NCBI GenBank assembly: GCA_945883805.1
Contig: CAMCYE010000032.1
Location: 1 to 32,028, forward strand
Origin: Victivallis vadensis
GTDB taxonomy: Bacteria; Verrucomicrobiota; Lentisphaeria; Victivallales; GWF2-50-93
Direction: 5' to 3'
Length of the DNA: 32,028 nt
In this document: positions 1 through 10,000 of the stretch, one piece after another
Numbering within the stretch: the stretch's first letter is position 1
How the letters are laid out: each line of letters starts with the position of its first letter
Program-made: the position numbers and the translations under genes
The notes under the pieces: generated by a model
Database searches by the model: none
What the model was told of the DNA's origin: nothing
Seen by the model: only the letters and a program-made list of their open reading frames with translations

Positions 1-3000
1 TCGCAGTAGGCGTACAAATTCAAACCGCCGGATTCTTCTATGGGGTCGCGGTTTAGCCAGCGGCAGGTTGCGGGGTCATAGTAGCGGAACCCGAAGTAGT
101 AGCACTGGGTCTCCTGGTCATAGTACTTGGACTGGAAGGCGAAAGAGAAGGAATCGGGTGAACAATTGCTGGCAACTGACGAACTGGTGATTTTTCCATA
201 GGGGTCGTATGCGAATTTCGCAACTTGCGAACCATTTTTGTCTATGTATCCGTATATGGTTCCCTTGGCATCCATTAGCGGGAAGAACGGACGGCTCGGA
301 GAGCCATCCCCACCTTTTTCAATCACACAAAGTAAACCGCCATTTCCGCCTAATCCTTGATAAGAGCCGTTGATGTCGAGGCCCCAGAGGTATTGGAGGT
401 TGGTGGTTTCATTGGTTTGATGGTATACGATTGCTTCATTGGTGAGAAGGCCGAAGTCGGCGGGTTGGCCGTTAAGGAGAACCTGGTCGTAATAATAGAA
501 GTGAGTAGTCGCCAGTTGCCAGTCGCTGGCTGAAGACTGACGACTGAAGACCTGTTTCCTGATCCTGCGGCCGGCGTGATCGTATGCGAATTCCACTTTG
601 TGCCTCTGTGCCTCTGTGCCTATGCAACTTTCCACTGAAATTAGTCGATCTTCGGAGTTCCAGGAATAATTCCAGAGGGAACTAGAGATAAGTCTTCCGC
701 CCAAGTCATACACGGGATTTTCAGAGGCTTTCGGAATCAGGACGCTGCCGTTGACAGTTGCGACGACATCTGTGCCGGGGACATTGCCGGACTGTCCGCC
801 TCCGACTTCTGGAACTTCTTCCGGGGCGAAAAACACGCCGACTACATTCAGCGACTTGAAGATTGCACTGTCCAGATTGTTCGCATCAACAGTTACAGAG
901 AAGGCATTGTCTTTCATTGCGGCTTTCGCATTGTTTACGGAAACAGTTACCGCAGCATTTTCCGGGACAGTGGCATCTGGCGTGACGGAGCCGGAGACTT
1001 CGAGACTGTTCCCTACGATGCGGGTGTCGATATTGTTGAATACGTTGGGGGCGAACTGGACTGATTTTGAGCCGTCCATCTTTTTTCTGCCGCCATAGAG
1101 GATATTACCGATTGAATCGGACAGATATGCGAATTCATCTCCTGCAAGTTTGACGTTACCCAAATATCTTGCCGCATTTTTAAGCTGTCCACGGTCATCG
1201 TAGGAGTATCTCCGTTCCGTTCCGCCCGCCCTTGCGATTTTTGTGATTTTACCCTTTTGATTGTACTCATAGGCGAAGGAATTATAAATTTGACCTGAGC
1301 CGGATTTATTTGTCACGGAGCTTATTCTGTCAGCATTTGTTTGCCAGTCTATGTCGCGGATTAAAGCCACGCTGCCGCCTTTTTTCATTGTAATTTTATC
1401 AATCAGATTTACTGATTGCGGGACGTATGAATATTCAGATTCGATATCATCCGATGTGATTTTTTTAAGTCTTCCTGATTCGTAGGTGTAATTTACCACG
1501 TTGTTGCCGGATGTCATCTGCGATCTTCGCAGATTCTGGTAGCCATATGAAATATTATTGTTACCTGTCAAATTCGAAGCGAATTTGACACTTAGGATTT
1601 GTGAATCTGGATTGTAGCTGAATTCATGTGTGCAAACACCGCCCGTCGAGATTGTTTCCGGCTGACCGAAGGAATCGTGTCCGCTAATGGTTACGCTGGG
1701 AGTTCCGTCGCTCCAAGTGTAGCCGGAATAGAAGAAGTTAGGGGCAGGGGTGTAGATGACATTCTTGACGGAGTCGGAACCGCTTATGTTTTTCTTGAAG
1801 GTTTTTATCCTGCCGTCAGCCGCATATTCGAATTCGTAGCATTTCTGTCCTGCGATCCATTTCTCCTTGAGGCGGGAGCTTGCCTCGTCATAAACAAGGG
1901 ATGTGAGAGCTGGGCCCGCTTCCCCCTTGGTGTTTAACCCTGTCTGCCGGTTCAAGTCGTCGAAGATGTTTGAAGCGTCGAAAACACCTGATCCGATGAT
2001 TTTTTCAAGCGAGCCCAAGCCGGTGTATTTCAAACCGAGTGATTTTGCCTCGCCGGTTGGAATAAAGGAGGAGGGGGCGTATTTGCCGGAGCTGTATTTG
2101 CAGGAAGATTTACTGCCGTCAGAAGAAGTTGCCGACGCTATTTGATCTGTTTTTGGGCGGTAGGTGAATGTATTTGCGTTGGGTTTGCGTGAATCCTGCG
2201 TGCTGATGGTCCGGCCAAGACCGTCATATTCACTTGTGATGGTTGCAAAGCCGTTGATGTTGCTGGAATTTGATTTTCTCGAAATCTCCTCGGTTGAGAT
2301 ATTTCCTTCGAAGTCGGTCGTCAGAGTGGTGTAATTCCCGGCGCCTTTCGGAGTTGTCACAACATGGGTCGTCCTGCCGTTCACTGTGTTCCACTGTTCC
2401 CAGCCGGTGACAGCGGACTCGTTGACGCTCACAATGTTTCCCGCTGAGTTATGAACTGTAGAAATATTCTGGAAAACATTCTTGCCGTTTTTCTGGGTGA
2501 CGGTGTTTGTGAAGTCGGTAACGACCCCGTTTACCGTCTGCCGGGATATTTCATTTTTTGCATTGTAAACATCGGATGAGACACGCCCTTCTGAATCATA
2601 GGAACCGTTTAGCCGGCCTGCATTATCGTAAGTGTTCTGAGTCCAGTATCCGGTGGAGGTTTCAGTGCGGTGGGCCTGCCGGAGCATATTGTAATAAGTG
2701 ATGGTCCAAGTTTCGCCACGAATCTCTTTCACCCAGCTTCCTTTCGCCGGATCAACCCCGTAATCGTAGGAGACTGGAACGGTGGCGGTGCCACTTATAG
2801 AACTCAGCGTACCATCCATATACTTGTTTGTTATTACGGTTTTGCCTTCGGGATTTGTGGATGTGACGCTTTTGCCGGTATAAGCATAATGCGTGGTTCC
2901 GACAGCGTCGGTGCTGGAAGTGATTCTGCCCTGGGCATCATAGGAGGAGATATTTGTGACTGTGCCGTTGATGGCGGTGGACGTGGTGTTCCCCAGGGAA

Positions 3001-6000
3001 TCATAGGTGTAGTCGAGGGTTTGAGCGTCGGATTCCACTTTAACCGCTCTGCCCATTGCATCATAAGTATATTTTACCTCGTCTTCACGCAAGCCATTGA
3101 TCTTCTTGACGACTGACGCCGGACCATAATACCCATAGTTTTTGAATTCTTCGGAACTTCCATCCAGATGGGTGATCTTAATAGGCCTGCCGAAACTGTC
3201 AATGTTTATCTTGGCGGGATTAGCACTTTCAACTGTATCCAGAGTTGTCCTAAGATCTAGATTGTCACCCTTCTTGACCTCTTTTCTGATGACGGTGTCG
3301 AATGGGCTTATGACTTGCTCTTCCCAGCGATCTGGAGCATACAATCTTACAGTTAAGCAACCACCGTCAAGGCAAGAATAGTAATAATAATTTCCAGTCG
3401 GAGTGTATATGCTTGGAGGGCCATAGGTGTTTCTGTCTGTTGTACAAGTGAGCGTTCTGCCGCTGTCAAGACTCCTTGTCTCGGTGGTTCTTTCCCCGTT
3501 AGTTCCGCTGTATGAGAACATGGAAAGGGCGGTTCTGGTTCCGGCAATTTTCTCCTCTGTTTTTGTAGGGCGCTCCAGAAGATGCTCGGTGTGAGTCTGG
3601 CCTTCGTAGCCGTATTCGATTGTTTTCTCCATTCCGGCAAAAGGTGATGTTACTTTGGTAAGCCATCCGGTGTTTGCATCATATTCATAAGTTTCTGAAT
3701 AGCCGTCCGTGCGAGTTATCTTTGAAACCTTGCCCCATATTGGAGAACCATTGGAATAGCGCTCGGTTGAATCGATATACTCATGCGTAGTAGTTGCCGT
3801 GTTTTCATTGGCTTCAATTGTCGTGCTAGTCGGCAGGCCGTTTGTGTTCAAGACAGCAGTTGTTTTGACTGGTGCGCCGCCGTCAGGCGTGAAGATTATG
3901 CTATCCCCAGCCTTTTCAAGTGTATTCCCGGAACCAAAAGTTATCTTGTTATTCTCAATTGAAAATGATAATTCGGAGAATTCAGAATTTTCCAGTCCGA
4001 CTATCTTTTTGTTTTCCTCGTCGTACGTAAGCTCGGAAGTGACTGTCTTCTTCTGGTTTGTCGAGGCATCTGTAAGTTTGGAATTGTATTTGACTCTGGC
4101 TATGTGTCCGTTGTCCCATTCAATGACGGCATCGTATTTTGGAGAGGAAACTGTGCTGTTTGTAAAATCAACAGTCACAGTCGTGCCTACTGCGCTGGTG
4201 TAATAGTAAAAGTTATAAGAGATTGAAGTCTGTCTCCCGTCAATATGGCTGACCTTGTCTATAAACCCTGAATTTGAATCGTTGAAGTGATGGATTATTC
4301 CCGAGTCGAAATATAAGTCGAAGTCAAGGTCTCCATCATCTTCGGGAGTGAGATCCCGGAGAACATAAGTCCTCTTTTCATTTACTCCTATGGGATAGCC
4401 GATGGGGACGAATGCATTGTCATTGCTGTTCCAGGCGAATTCAAATGTGACTTTGTTTCCTCTCGGACGGATGACATCTATGCGTTTCACATGCTCGTCG
4501 TCTTTTACGAAGAGCGTATTTAGTCCCGCACGTGAATTCAGGCTGTATGTCTGAAGCATTCCATCCTCCGCGATATTTGCCTGCGTCCAGAAATTGTAGT
4601 CGTATATGTATTCTGTATGGTTGAACCCCCCCTGCATAAAATAGGCATGGACAGGAAGCTGATCCAACTGGGTTACGGCAAGGGGGATGAATATCTGTGG
4701 TTCGGGGTGCTGTGCGTCGAATACGGCTGTCCCCATGTCTGCGCCGAAGCCGTCTATGTCGGTTCCGACATCAACCAGATCATCCCGGTTCGTATCCTCT
4801 ATATTTGAAGTTTCTGTTGCCGGTGGTTCCGTCAAGGGATGGAATCCGTTCGGGCCGCCGAATTTTTTAATTATATATGTATAAGGAGTATTGACGAAGG
4901 TCCAGACATCTCCCCTTGCGTATGTCTCTCCATCGGCTGGGTATGGGGGGGTAATAATTGCAGATTCAATATCTGCCGGTTCTGGCACATTAATCGTATA
5001 ATTAAAAGCATCAGAATTATAATTCTTATATAAATTAAACGTATTAGGAACTTCTGAATCATTTAAAGGTAAAAAGTGCCAAATACCTGTCCAAGTGCCA
5101 AAAGGGTATACAGGATACAAGTAAATAGTGCAATTGAACTTAACCGGAGAATTGGTTTCATAAATCAAATATGTGGTGTTTATGAATTTCTTCCCTTCAT
5201 CATATCCTGCTTTTTCATTCACTATGCCAGGCGAAAGGTGTTCTTTAGATACATATGGAAGATCTAGCCAATGGTTCACTGCTTCGGTCCAATCTGAACC
5301 AATGGTCTCCTTTGACATACAGGTAGAATTAGAGTCAGTGCTAGGGTCACAGTCAGAACCGTATATCTGATCTTGAGTCCACTTCAGCATATTCAAAATA
5401 TTGTATTGCTGGGAATACCACGAGCAAAGAACTTTAATGTTTGTTGGGAGTATACGGATAGCAGGGGGACCGGGCTTCCCTATGGCGGTCAAAATGTTCT
5501 CCTCTGTCCAATTCGGGATTGCGGTAGTTCGCCCTGTCCAGTCTCCATCACTATCGGTATGATTAACAAACTGCGGGATCAGAGAAGTAAGCGTTTGATG
5601 AAACGTATTCATATCACTGATGATTCCCGGCGAATCATCTACCCATAGAGCTTCACCGTCATCCCAGTTGCCGTTGTTGTTGGCATCATAATAATACAGA
5701 CCGTTCCTCCTGCCCCATTCACCGGTATTTGCAGAACTTGGGGAGCCATCTATCTCTATGTCAATTCCAAAATCGAATTCCTGGTTGCCATTAACATCTT
5801 TCCATATGTATTCACCTTCATCCCATAGCCCGGTTCCATTGGCATCTCTAAAATAAATATTGTAATCTTTTTTCCCTTTGCTTAAGATGCATTTATCTTT
5901 CCATCCTTCTGAACCCTCTTTTATTATTGTATCTACAGGATCGTACCATCCGCAGACTGACGGCGTGTCCATGTTTATGTATCTCCTTTGTTCATAGGAC

Positions 6001-6248
6001 CAATATTCACCTATGACTGCACACCGTTCGCGTATGGCCGGAGTCAGGACATTATAGAAATAATCCCTGTATTCCTGCGGGATGTACTGGTACTGGACTT
6101 GAGCGGTATTGGCGGAGGAGGAGAAAGAGAAGAAGGCGCATAGGCACAAAGGTACAAAGGTACAGAGAAAGTTCCAGGGCTTGGAATAAGAAAATTTTTC
6201 CGGAACGGGAAAATTAAGCGGGAGGAATGCAATCAATTTATTTTTCAT
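1..6248 (-). CDS. Giant secreted YD/RHS-repeat protein, C-terminus outside window
   Basis: I read one uninterrupted minus-strand frame from the ATG at 6248 to the window edge, at least 2082 codons with no stop. An AAAGGA ribosome site lies just upstream of the start. The N-terminus has a hydrophobic signal-like stretch (about residues 27-45, ending SFSSSANTA). About residues 125-200 hold three acidic EF-hand-like loops (DANGTGLWDEG, DVNGNQEFDFG, DANNNGNWDDG). A long middle part carries YD repeats such as YTYDAMGR, YTYDSLGN and YDAQGRI. The visible end is the conserved RHS core, with RYYDPATCRWLNRDPIEESGG and then NLYAYC. In this family the core forms a shell, and in polymorphic toxins a variable toxin tip follows directly; that part is not in the window. 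It could be a toxin carrier or a surface scaffold. RHS family membership is secure, the role is not. Part of the gene (about 4850-5700) looks more AT-rich than the rest. Confidence 0.9.
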   Translation of the reverse strand, partial: MKNKLIAFLPLNFPVPEKFSYSKPWNFLCTFVPLCLCAFFSFSSSANTAQVQYQYIPQEYRDYFYNVLTPAIRERCAVIGEYWSYEQRRYINMDTPSVCGWYDPVDTIIKEGSEGWKDKCILSKGKKDYNIYFRDANGTGLWDEGEYIWKDVNGNQEFDFGIDIEIDGSPSSANTGEWGRRNGLYYYDANNNGNWDDGEALWVDDSPGIISDMNTFHQTLTSLIPQFVNHTDSDGDWTGRTTAIPNWTEENILTAIGKPGPPAIRILPTNIKVLCSWYSQQYNILNMLKWTQDQIYGSDCDPSTDSNSTCMSKETIGSDWTEAVNHWLDLPYVSKEHLSPGIVNEKAGYDEGKKFINTTYLIYETNSPVKFNCTIYLYPVYPFGTWTGIWHFLPLNDSEVPNTFNLYKNYNSDAFNYTINVPEPADIESAIITPPYPADGETYARGDVWTFVNTPYTYIIKKFGGPNGFHPLTEPPATETSNIEDTNRDDLVDVGTDIDGFGADMGTAVFDAQHPEPQIFIPLAVTQLDQLPVHAYFMQGGFNHTEYIYDYNFWTQANIAEDGMLQTYSLNSRAGLNTLFVKDDEHVKRIDVIRPRGNKVTFEFAWNSNDNAFVPIGYPIGVNEKRTYVLRDLTPEDDGDLDFDLYFDSGIIHHFNDSNSGFIDKVSHIDGRQTSISYNFYYYTSAVGTTVTVDFTNSTVSSPKYDAVIEWDNGHIARVKYNSKLTDASTNQKKTVTSELTYDEENKKIVGLENSEFSELSFSIENNKITFGSGNTLEKAGDSIIFTPDGGAPVKTTAVLNTNGLPTSTTIEANENTATTTHEYIDSTERYSNGSPIWGKVSKITRTDGYSETYEYDANTGWLTKVTSPFAGMEKTIEYGYEGQTHTEHLLERPTKTEEKIAGTRTALSMFSYSGTNGERTTETRSLDSGRTLTCTTDRNTYGPPSIYTPTGNYYYYSCLDGGCLTVRLYAPDRWEEQVISPFDTVIRKEVKKGDNLDLRTTLDTVESANPAKINIDSFGRPIKITHLDGSSEEFKNYGYYGPASVVKKINGLREDEVKYTYDAMGRAVKVESDAQTLDYTYDSLGNTTSTAINGTVTNISSYDAQGRITSSTDAVGTTHYAYTGKSVTSTNPEGKTVITNKYMDGTLSSISGTATVPVSYDYGVDPAKGSWVKEIRGETWTITYYNMLRQAHRTETSTGYWTQNTYDNAGRLNGSYDSEGRVSSDVYNAKNEISRQTVNGVVTDFTNTVTQKNGKNVFQNISTVHNSAGNIVSVNESAVTGWEQWNTVNGRTTHVVTTPKGAGNYTTLTTDFEGNISTEEISRKSNSSNINGFATITSEYDGLGRTISTQDSRKPNANTFTYRPKTDQIASATSSDGSKSSCKYSSGKYAPSSFIPTGEAKSLGLKYTGLGSLEKIIGSGVFDASNIFDDLNRQTGLNTKGEAGPALTSLVYDEASSRLKEKWIAGQKCYEFEYAADGRIKTFKKNISGSDSVKNVIYTPAPNFFYSGYTWSDGTPSVTISGHDSFGQPETISTGGVCTHEFSYNPDSQILSVKFASNLTGNNNISYGYQNLRRSQMTSGNNVVNYTYESGRLKKITSDDIESEYSYVPQSVNLIDKITMKKGGSVALIRDIDWQTNADRISSVTNKSGSGQIYNSFAYEYNQKGKITKIARAGGTERRYSYDDRGQLKNAARYLGNVKLAGDEFAYLSDSIGNILYGGRKKMDGSKSVQFAPNVFNNIDTRIVGNSLEVSGSVTPDATVPENAAVTVSVNNAKAAMKDNAFSVTVDANNLDSAIFKSLNVVGVFFAPEEVPEVGGGQSGNVPGTDVVATVNGSVLIPKASENPVYDLGGRLISSSLWNYSWNSEDRLISVESCIGTEAQRHKVEFAYDHAGRRIRKQVFSRQSSASDWQLATTHFYYYDQVLLNGQPADFGLLTNEAIVYHQTNETTNLQYLWGLDINGSYQGLGGNGGLLCVIEKGGDGSPSRPFFPLMDAKGTIYGYIDKNGSQVAKFAYDPYGKITSSSVASNCSPDSFSFAFQSKYYDQETQCYYFGFRYYDPATCRWLNRDPIEESGGLNLYAYC
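507..551. repeat. Short degenerate repeats of AGTCGCC / AGTTGCC type
   Basis: The stretch contains AGTCGCCAGTTGCCAGTCG followed by GACTGACGACTG-like units. A related fragment with GTTGCCAG on the other strand is at about 168-190. In the RHS frame this stretch encodes SRQSSASDWQLATT, placed between the conserved segments RRIRKQV and HFYYYDQ, which suggests a small insertion tolerated in a loop. Confidence 0.4.
596..625 (-). repeat. Dispersed 30-bp repeat, copy A (inside RHS gene)
   Basis: Read on the minus strand this is GCATAGGCAC followed by short tandem AGGCACAGA-type units. It matches 6138-6167 in all but five positions, all transitions, and lies in the opposite orientation to it. In the RHS frame it encodes CIGTEAQRHK, directly before the YD motif FAYDHAGRR. 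Confidence 0.6.
6138..6167 (+). repeat. Dispersed 30-bp repeat, copy B (encodes RHS signal peptide core)
   Basis: This copy reads GCATAGGCAC followed by AAAGGTACAAAGGTACAGAG-type units on the plus strand. On the coding minus strand the same bases encode LCTFVPLCLCA, the hydrophobic core of the predicted signal peptide of the RHS protein. It is the inverted counterpart of 596-625. Confidence 0.6.
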
Positions 6249-6290
6249 ATTTTAAAATCCTTTCTATAAATAAACTGTATTTAAATCCCC

Positions 6291-6311
6291 CAGGCAAGAT
6301 GCCTGTGCTAC
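6291..6311. repeat. 21-bp hairpin repeat, copy 1 (after ORF6N gene)
   Basis: It contains CAGGCAAGATGCCTG, a 6-bp stem around a 3-base loop, followed by TGCTAC. All 21 bases are identical to 7006-7026. The copy begins eight bases beyond the stop of the ORF6N gene in the direction of transcription, so it could act as an RNA 3' hairpin, but no strong T-run follows. Confidence 0.75.
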
Positions 6312-6318
6312 TCTGCGA

Positions 6319-6861
6319 TTACTGCGGTATCGTGTCGAATCCAATCTTCTTGCTTAGGGGGGCGGCTTTTCCCTTTGATTCTTTCAGAAGTTTTCTAAGC
6401 GTCTCCATTATGGCTATGGTGTTTCCGTCGTGCATATCCAGGCGGTCTTCAAGTTCTTTCAGCTTTGTCGCAAACTTGGCGTTCGTCTCAAGCATGTCCC
6501 TCATCTTGACGAAGGCTCGCATGATTTGTATGTTGATGGTAATCGCCCTCTTGCTCCTCAGGACGCTTGAAAGCATTGCCACTCCTTCCTGTGTGAAAAC
6601 ATACGGAAGATAGCCGCCCAGGCTGACCTTTGAAGGTATCACACTTTGTGATACCAGCTGTTCAGCCTCAGAACTCTTAAGCTGGAACATGAAATCATCG
6701 GGAAATCTGTCCACGTTCCTTTTCACCTGCTGTCTAAGCGCAATAGGTTTTACGTCATATAGTTCAGCAAGATCTTTGTCCAGTATCACCTTGTGTTCCC
6801 TGATGAAAAGTATTCTGCTTTCAATCCTTTCAATCGGTATCAGCGAATTATTATTTTTCAT
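6319..6861 (-). CDS. ORF6N-domain DNA-binding protein
   Basis: A 180-residue protein with an ORF6N-type N-terminal domain. The hallmark segments are IESRILFIREHKVILDKDLAELY, quoted here only as its ends IESRILFI and LDKDLAELY, then RQQVKRNVDRFP, FMFQL, and LPYVFTQEGVAMLSSVL, at about residues 12-110. The family is a predicted DNA-binding domain found in phages and as scattered stand-alone bacterial genes. The C-terminal part (about 115-160) is a predicted helical segment rich in K and E. The ATG follows GGGAATTTAAAAT. The RHS gene downstream starts in a nearly identical context (TTTAAAATATGAAAAAT), suggesting shared ancestry of the upstream sequence. The gene sits between two identical 21-bp repeats, which fits a mobile cassette, but no transposase is nearby. 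Its target is unknown. Confidence 0.88.
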   Translation of the reverse strand: MKNNNSLIPIERIESRILFIREHKVILDKDLAELYDVKPIALRQQVKRNVDRFPDDFMFQLKSSEAEQLVSQSVIPSKVSLGGYLPYVFTQEGVAMLSSVLRSKRAITINIQIMRAFVKMRDMLETNAKFATKLKELEDRLDMHDGNTIAIMETLRKLLKESKGKAAPLSKKIGFDTIPQ

Positions 6862-6880
6862 ATTTTAAATTCCCTATTTA

Positions 6881-6902
6881 CAGGAGAGACGCCTGTTCTA
6901 TT
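6881..6902. repeat. Degenerate relative of the 21-bp hairpin repeat
   Basis: CAGGAGAGACGCCTGTTCTATT has the same layout as the copies at 6291 and 7006 (CAGG, spacer, GCCTG, then a TGCTAC-like tail) with several changes. It lies just upstream of the ORF6N start. Confidence 0.45.
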
Positions 6903-6905
6903 CCA

Positions 6906-6934
6906 CTTCGCTTTAAATTCAACCCAAAGCGAAG
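6906..6934. repeat. 9-bp inverted repeat upstream of ORF6N gene
   Basis: CTTCGCTTT (6906-6914) and AAAGCGAAG (6926-6934) are perfect complements around an 11-base loop. A further CTTCGC at 6941 can pair instead with GCGAAG. The alternative pairing could matter in the leader of the ORF6N transcript, or this may simply be another dispersed repeat. Confidence 0.5.
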
Positions 6935-7005
6935 CAGGGGCTTCGCACTCCAAAGATTCGCTCCGCCCATCGATAAATCTCCAATACTGAAAACAAACAC
7001 AGCCA

Positions 7006-7026
7006 CAGGCAAGATGCCTGTGCTAC
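7006..7026. repeat. 21-bp hairpin repeat, copy 2 (after giant repeat protein gene)
   Basis: Identical to 6291-6311; here the stem extends to CACAGGCA/TGCCTGTG. It begins four bases past the stop codon of the 2539-residue gene. On the minus strand the hairpin is followed by GCTGTGTTTGTTTTC, so it is a weak candidate terminator. Confidence 0.75.
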
Positions 7027-7030
7027 ATTC

Positions 7031-10000
7031 TTAGAAACTGACTTCCAGTTTCAGTCTGTTTGTCCGATCCGCCTTTGCGCCGGCATTCGGATGGCGGCCC
7101 TGTTTGTATTCTATGATGTTGGTGACTCCGTCGATGTCCGGATCACCATTTGGCCCCTGATTGAGGTTGCCGAAATATTTCATCTCCCAGCAGTCGGGCA
7201 ATCCATCATTGTCCATGTCCTCGGCAATTTCATCTATGTACAAAATGAATGATTCGTTTGTTCCGATTCCTGCCCCTCTCTGGGGAGTTAATCCGAATAG
7301 CGCAAATTTTTCGGGTGCGCCAGTGGGTTCGCCATTGATGATGGCGACAGGAACTGTTTTGGTCGTTTCCCCAACCCCAAATACGACAGTCTGAGGAGAT
7401 GTGAAAGTGAAGTCAGCGCCATTTACTGCTGTCGAATCCATGAGAAGGACCTGGGCCTTGACCGGAAAGTTCTGCGGAGCGTGGTCGAGCGTGATTCCGA
7501 TGTTGACAGTTCCTGCCGATTTATTGACTCTGGTAAAGGATGATGTGAAGAAGACCTTGGATGCCGAACTTTGCGGATCCATGCCGTTAAGGAATTCCTG
7601 GAGATTTGAAATCCAGTCATGATCAAAATCCCCATTGGCATCCTGATTCAGATCCCCGAAGTTCCTTATCTCCCAGTCGTCATCCATCCCGTCGAAATCA
7701 GTGTCAACGAAATTGTCGAAGTTGAGTTCGACATAATTCCAAGTGGAAGCGGCAATGTCGGAATGTGTGACAGTGCCAGTCGGAGATTCGCCAAGCCGGA
7801 CTGTATAACTTCCGTTCTGCTGGTAGCAGAAGCTGATGCATATGCCATTGTACCATATTGCTGAAGGTATATTTCCTTCACCGAGTCCGGAAGGCAGGTA
7901 GATATAAAATCCGAGTTTTGAATCCTTGTCCGCCGTGCTTGTGGGATGATAAATCCCTTGGACATTTCCGGCGGAGCCTTCAAGCTTCAGGGACTTGCTT
8001 CCGGCGAAGACCGGATTGTCGACAACTGAAATTGCATCTGAATTTTCAAAGCCGAATATCCAGTTTGAAATTGCGCCGGACTCAAAGCCGTCTGAAATGG
8101 TGCTTGCCTGAGTTTCGTCGAGATAAATTGTCAAATAAATATCATCCAAGTAACTGACCGCACCTGCAATCCCTCCGTAAAGGGAAATGTCTGATTTCCA
8201 TCCGCCTGTGAATTTTGGAGAGACTGTGAGCCATTCGGAAGGAACATCATTTACTTTCAGCATAGCCCGGTAATTGTTGCTGAATACGGCGGTGATTGCG
8301 GACGGTTTCTCGATTGTCAACTCGAGAGGGTTGAGATGGATTTTCTCTTCGGGGACATCTCCTTCCCAATGATCGAAAAGGAAATTCATATCAGGAGTCG
8401 CGGTAGCGGTCAAGACATCTCCGATTCTTTTTGGAATTCTGCCAGATGGTGAAACTGAGCCGTTGTTATCCGCGTTGACCGATATGACAATATCCTTATC
8501 TTTTTCCATCAGGTAGAGCGTTGAAGTTTTGTACATGCGGCTTTTGAGGGTGAATGCCGTAGTTTTGGAATCGGAGTCATTGTCATTTGGGCATGAGAAT
8601 TGGATTGTCTGAGGCTGAGCCCAGTTCTCCGGGGTAAAAGTGAGCCGCGACGGGGAAGTCAGGGTTATGCCGTCGTATCCTGAATCATGGGATATTGTGA
8701 CAGTCACATCGCTGGCAGGGGGGTCTAGGAGGGCGGCAGAACAGGAAGCTGTTTCGCCTTCGTTGATCGGTAATGGATTTTCTGAAATGACAAAATGATA
8801 AATGCCGAAATTGGCTGTTATTTCCATGTTAGATTCCACATTTGAAACTGTCATGGGATTATCCGTTGTTGTTACAAAAAGGCCTGTTCCGGTCCAGTTG
8901 ACAAAATGATAGTCGGTGTCGGGAACGGCTGTAACAGGAGTGCCTGATTCTCCGGAAAAGATTTTCTGGGTGGTCGCACCGTTTATGGAACCGTTCTCCA
9001 TGACAATGAAGTTAACGGTGCATATGTAATTCGAGTTGCTTGCGAAATTCGCAGTGATATCCATGTGAGACGTCACATTTGAAACTGTCAGGGGATTCGA
9101 TGTTGTTGAAAATCCATCTGTCCCTGTCCAATTGACAAAATGGTAGCCAGTGGCGGGGATGGCGGTGACAGATGTCCCGGAGCAACCGGGGTAGATTGCC
9201 TGAGAAAGCGTTCCGGTTAGCGAGCCGTTGTCTCCGGCAATGAAGTTGACTGTATGTTTTGAAATAGAATTGCTTGCGAAGTTCGCAGTGATGGTCATTT
9301 CTGATGTCACGTTTGAAACCGTGATGGGATTATCCGTCGTTGCTGCAAAGCCGCCCGTCCCTGTCCAATTGACAAAATGATAGTCTGTGTCAGGAATGCC
9401 TGTAACGGATGTACCGGATTCGCCAGCGTAAATTGATTGTGACTCTGTTCCTTTTATGGAACCATTCTCTCCGGCGATGAAGTTGACAGTGAATTTGGGA
9501 TTTGCATTACTTGCGAAGTTCGCAGAAAGAGTCATGTCGTCCGTGACGTTTGTAACGGTCAAAGCCGCATCAGCGCTATACGGAACTTCCCCCTTGGTCC
9601 AGCTCGCAAAGTGATATTCCGTGGATGGAACTGCGGTAACAAGGCTGCAAGTATCCCCATAATTTACTGTTTGCGTATGTGATCCGGAAATTGAGCCGTT
9701 AGCACCGTCAAGGAATGTCACGGTAAACTTATTCTTCAGGAACAGGCTGTGGCTATAACCAGCCGAAATTGCGGTTACACCTGATGAGATGATTTTCACA
9801 GGGGTGCTTCTGGAATCAGTGGTTCCATCTCCCAGTTCACCTTCATAATTGTATCCCGTAGTCCAAAGCGAGCCATCATTTTTCAGGAACAGGCTGTGGC
9901 AACCTCCGGATAAAATAACAGTTACATCAGAGATATTGATTAGTGTGGGCATACTCTTTGATGTGGTAGTCCCATCCCCCAGTTCGCCGTTGTCGTTGTA

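Noticed and set aside
1..6248. Apparent absence of a long gene, suggesting a pseudogene
   Set aside because: The minus-strand frame reads through without a stop from 6248 to the window edge; it only lacks its end, which lies outside.
6291..7026. ORF6N region as an insertion sequence
   Set aside because: No transposase, terminal inverted repeats or target-site duplication could be seen; only short hairpin repeats flank it.
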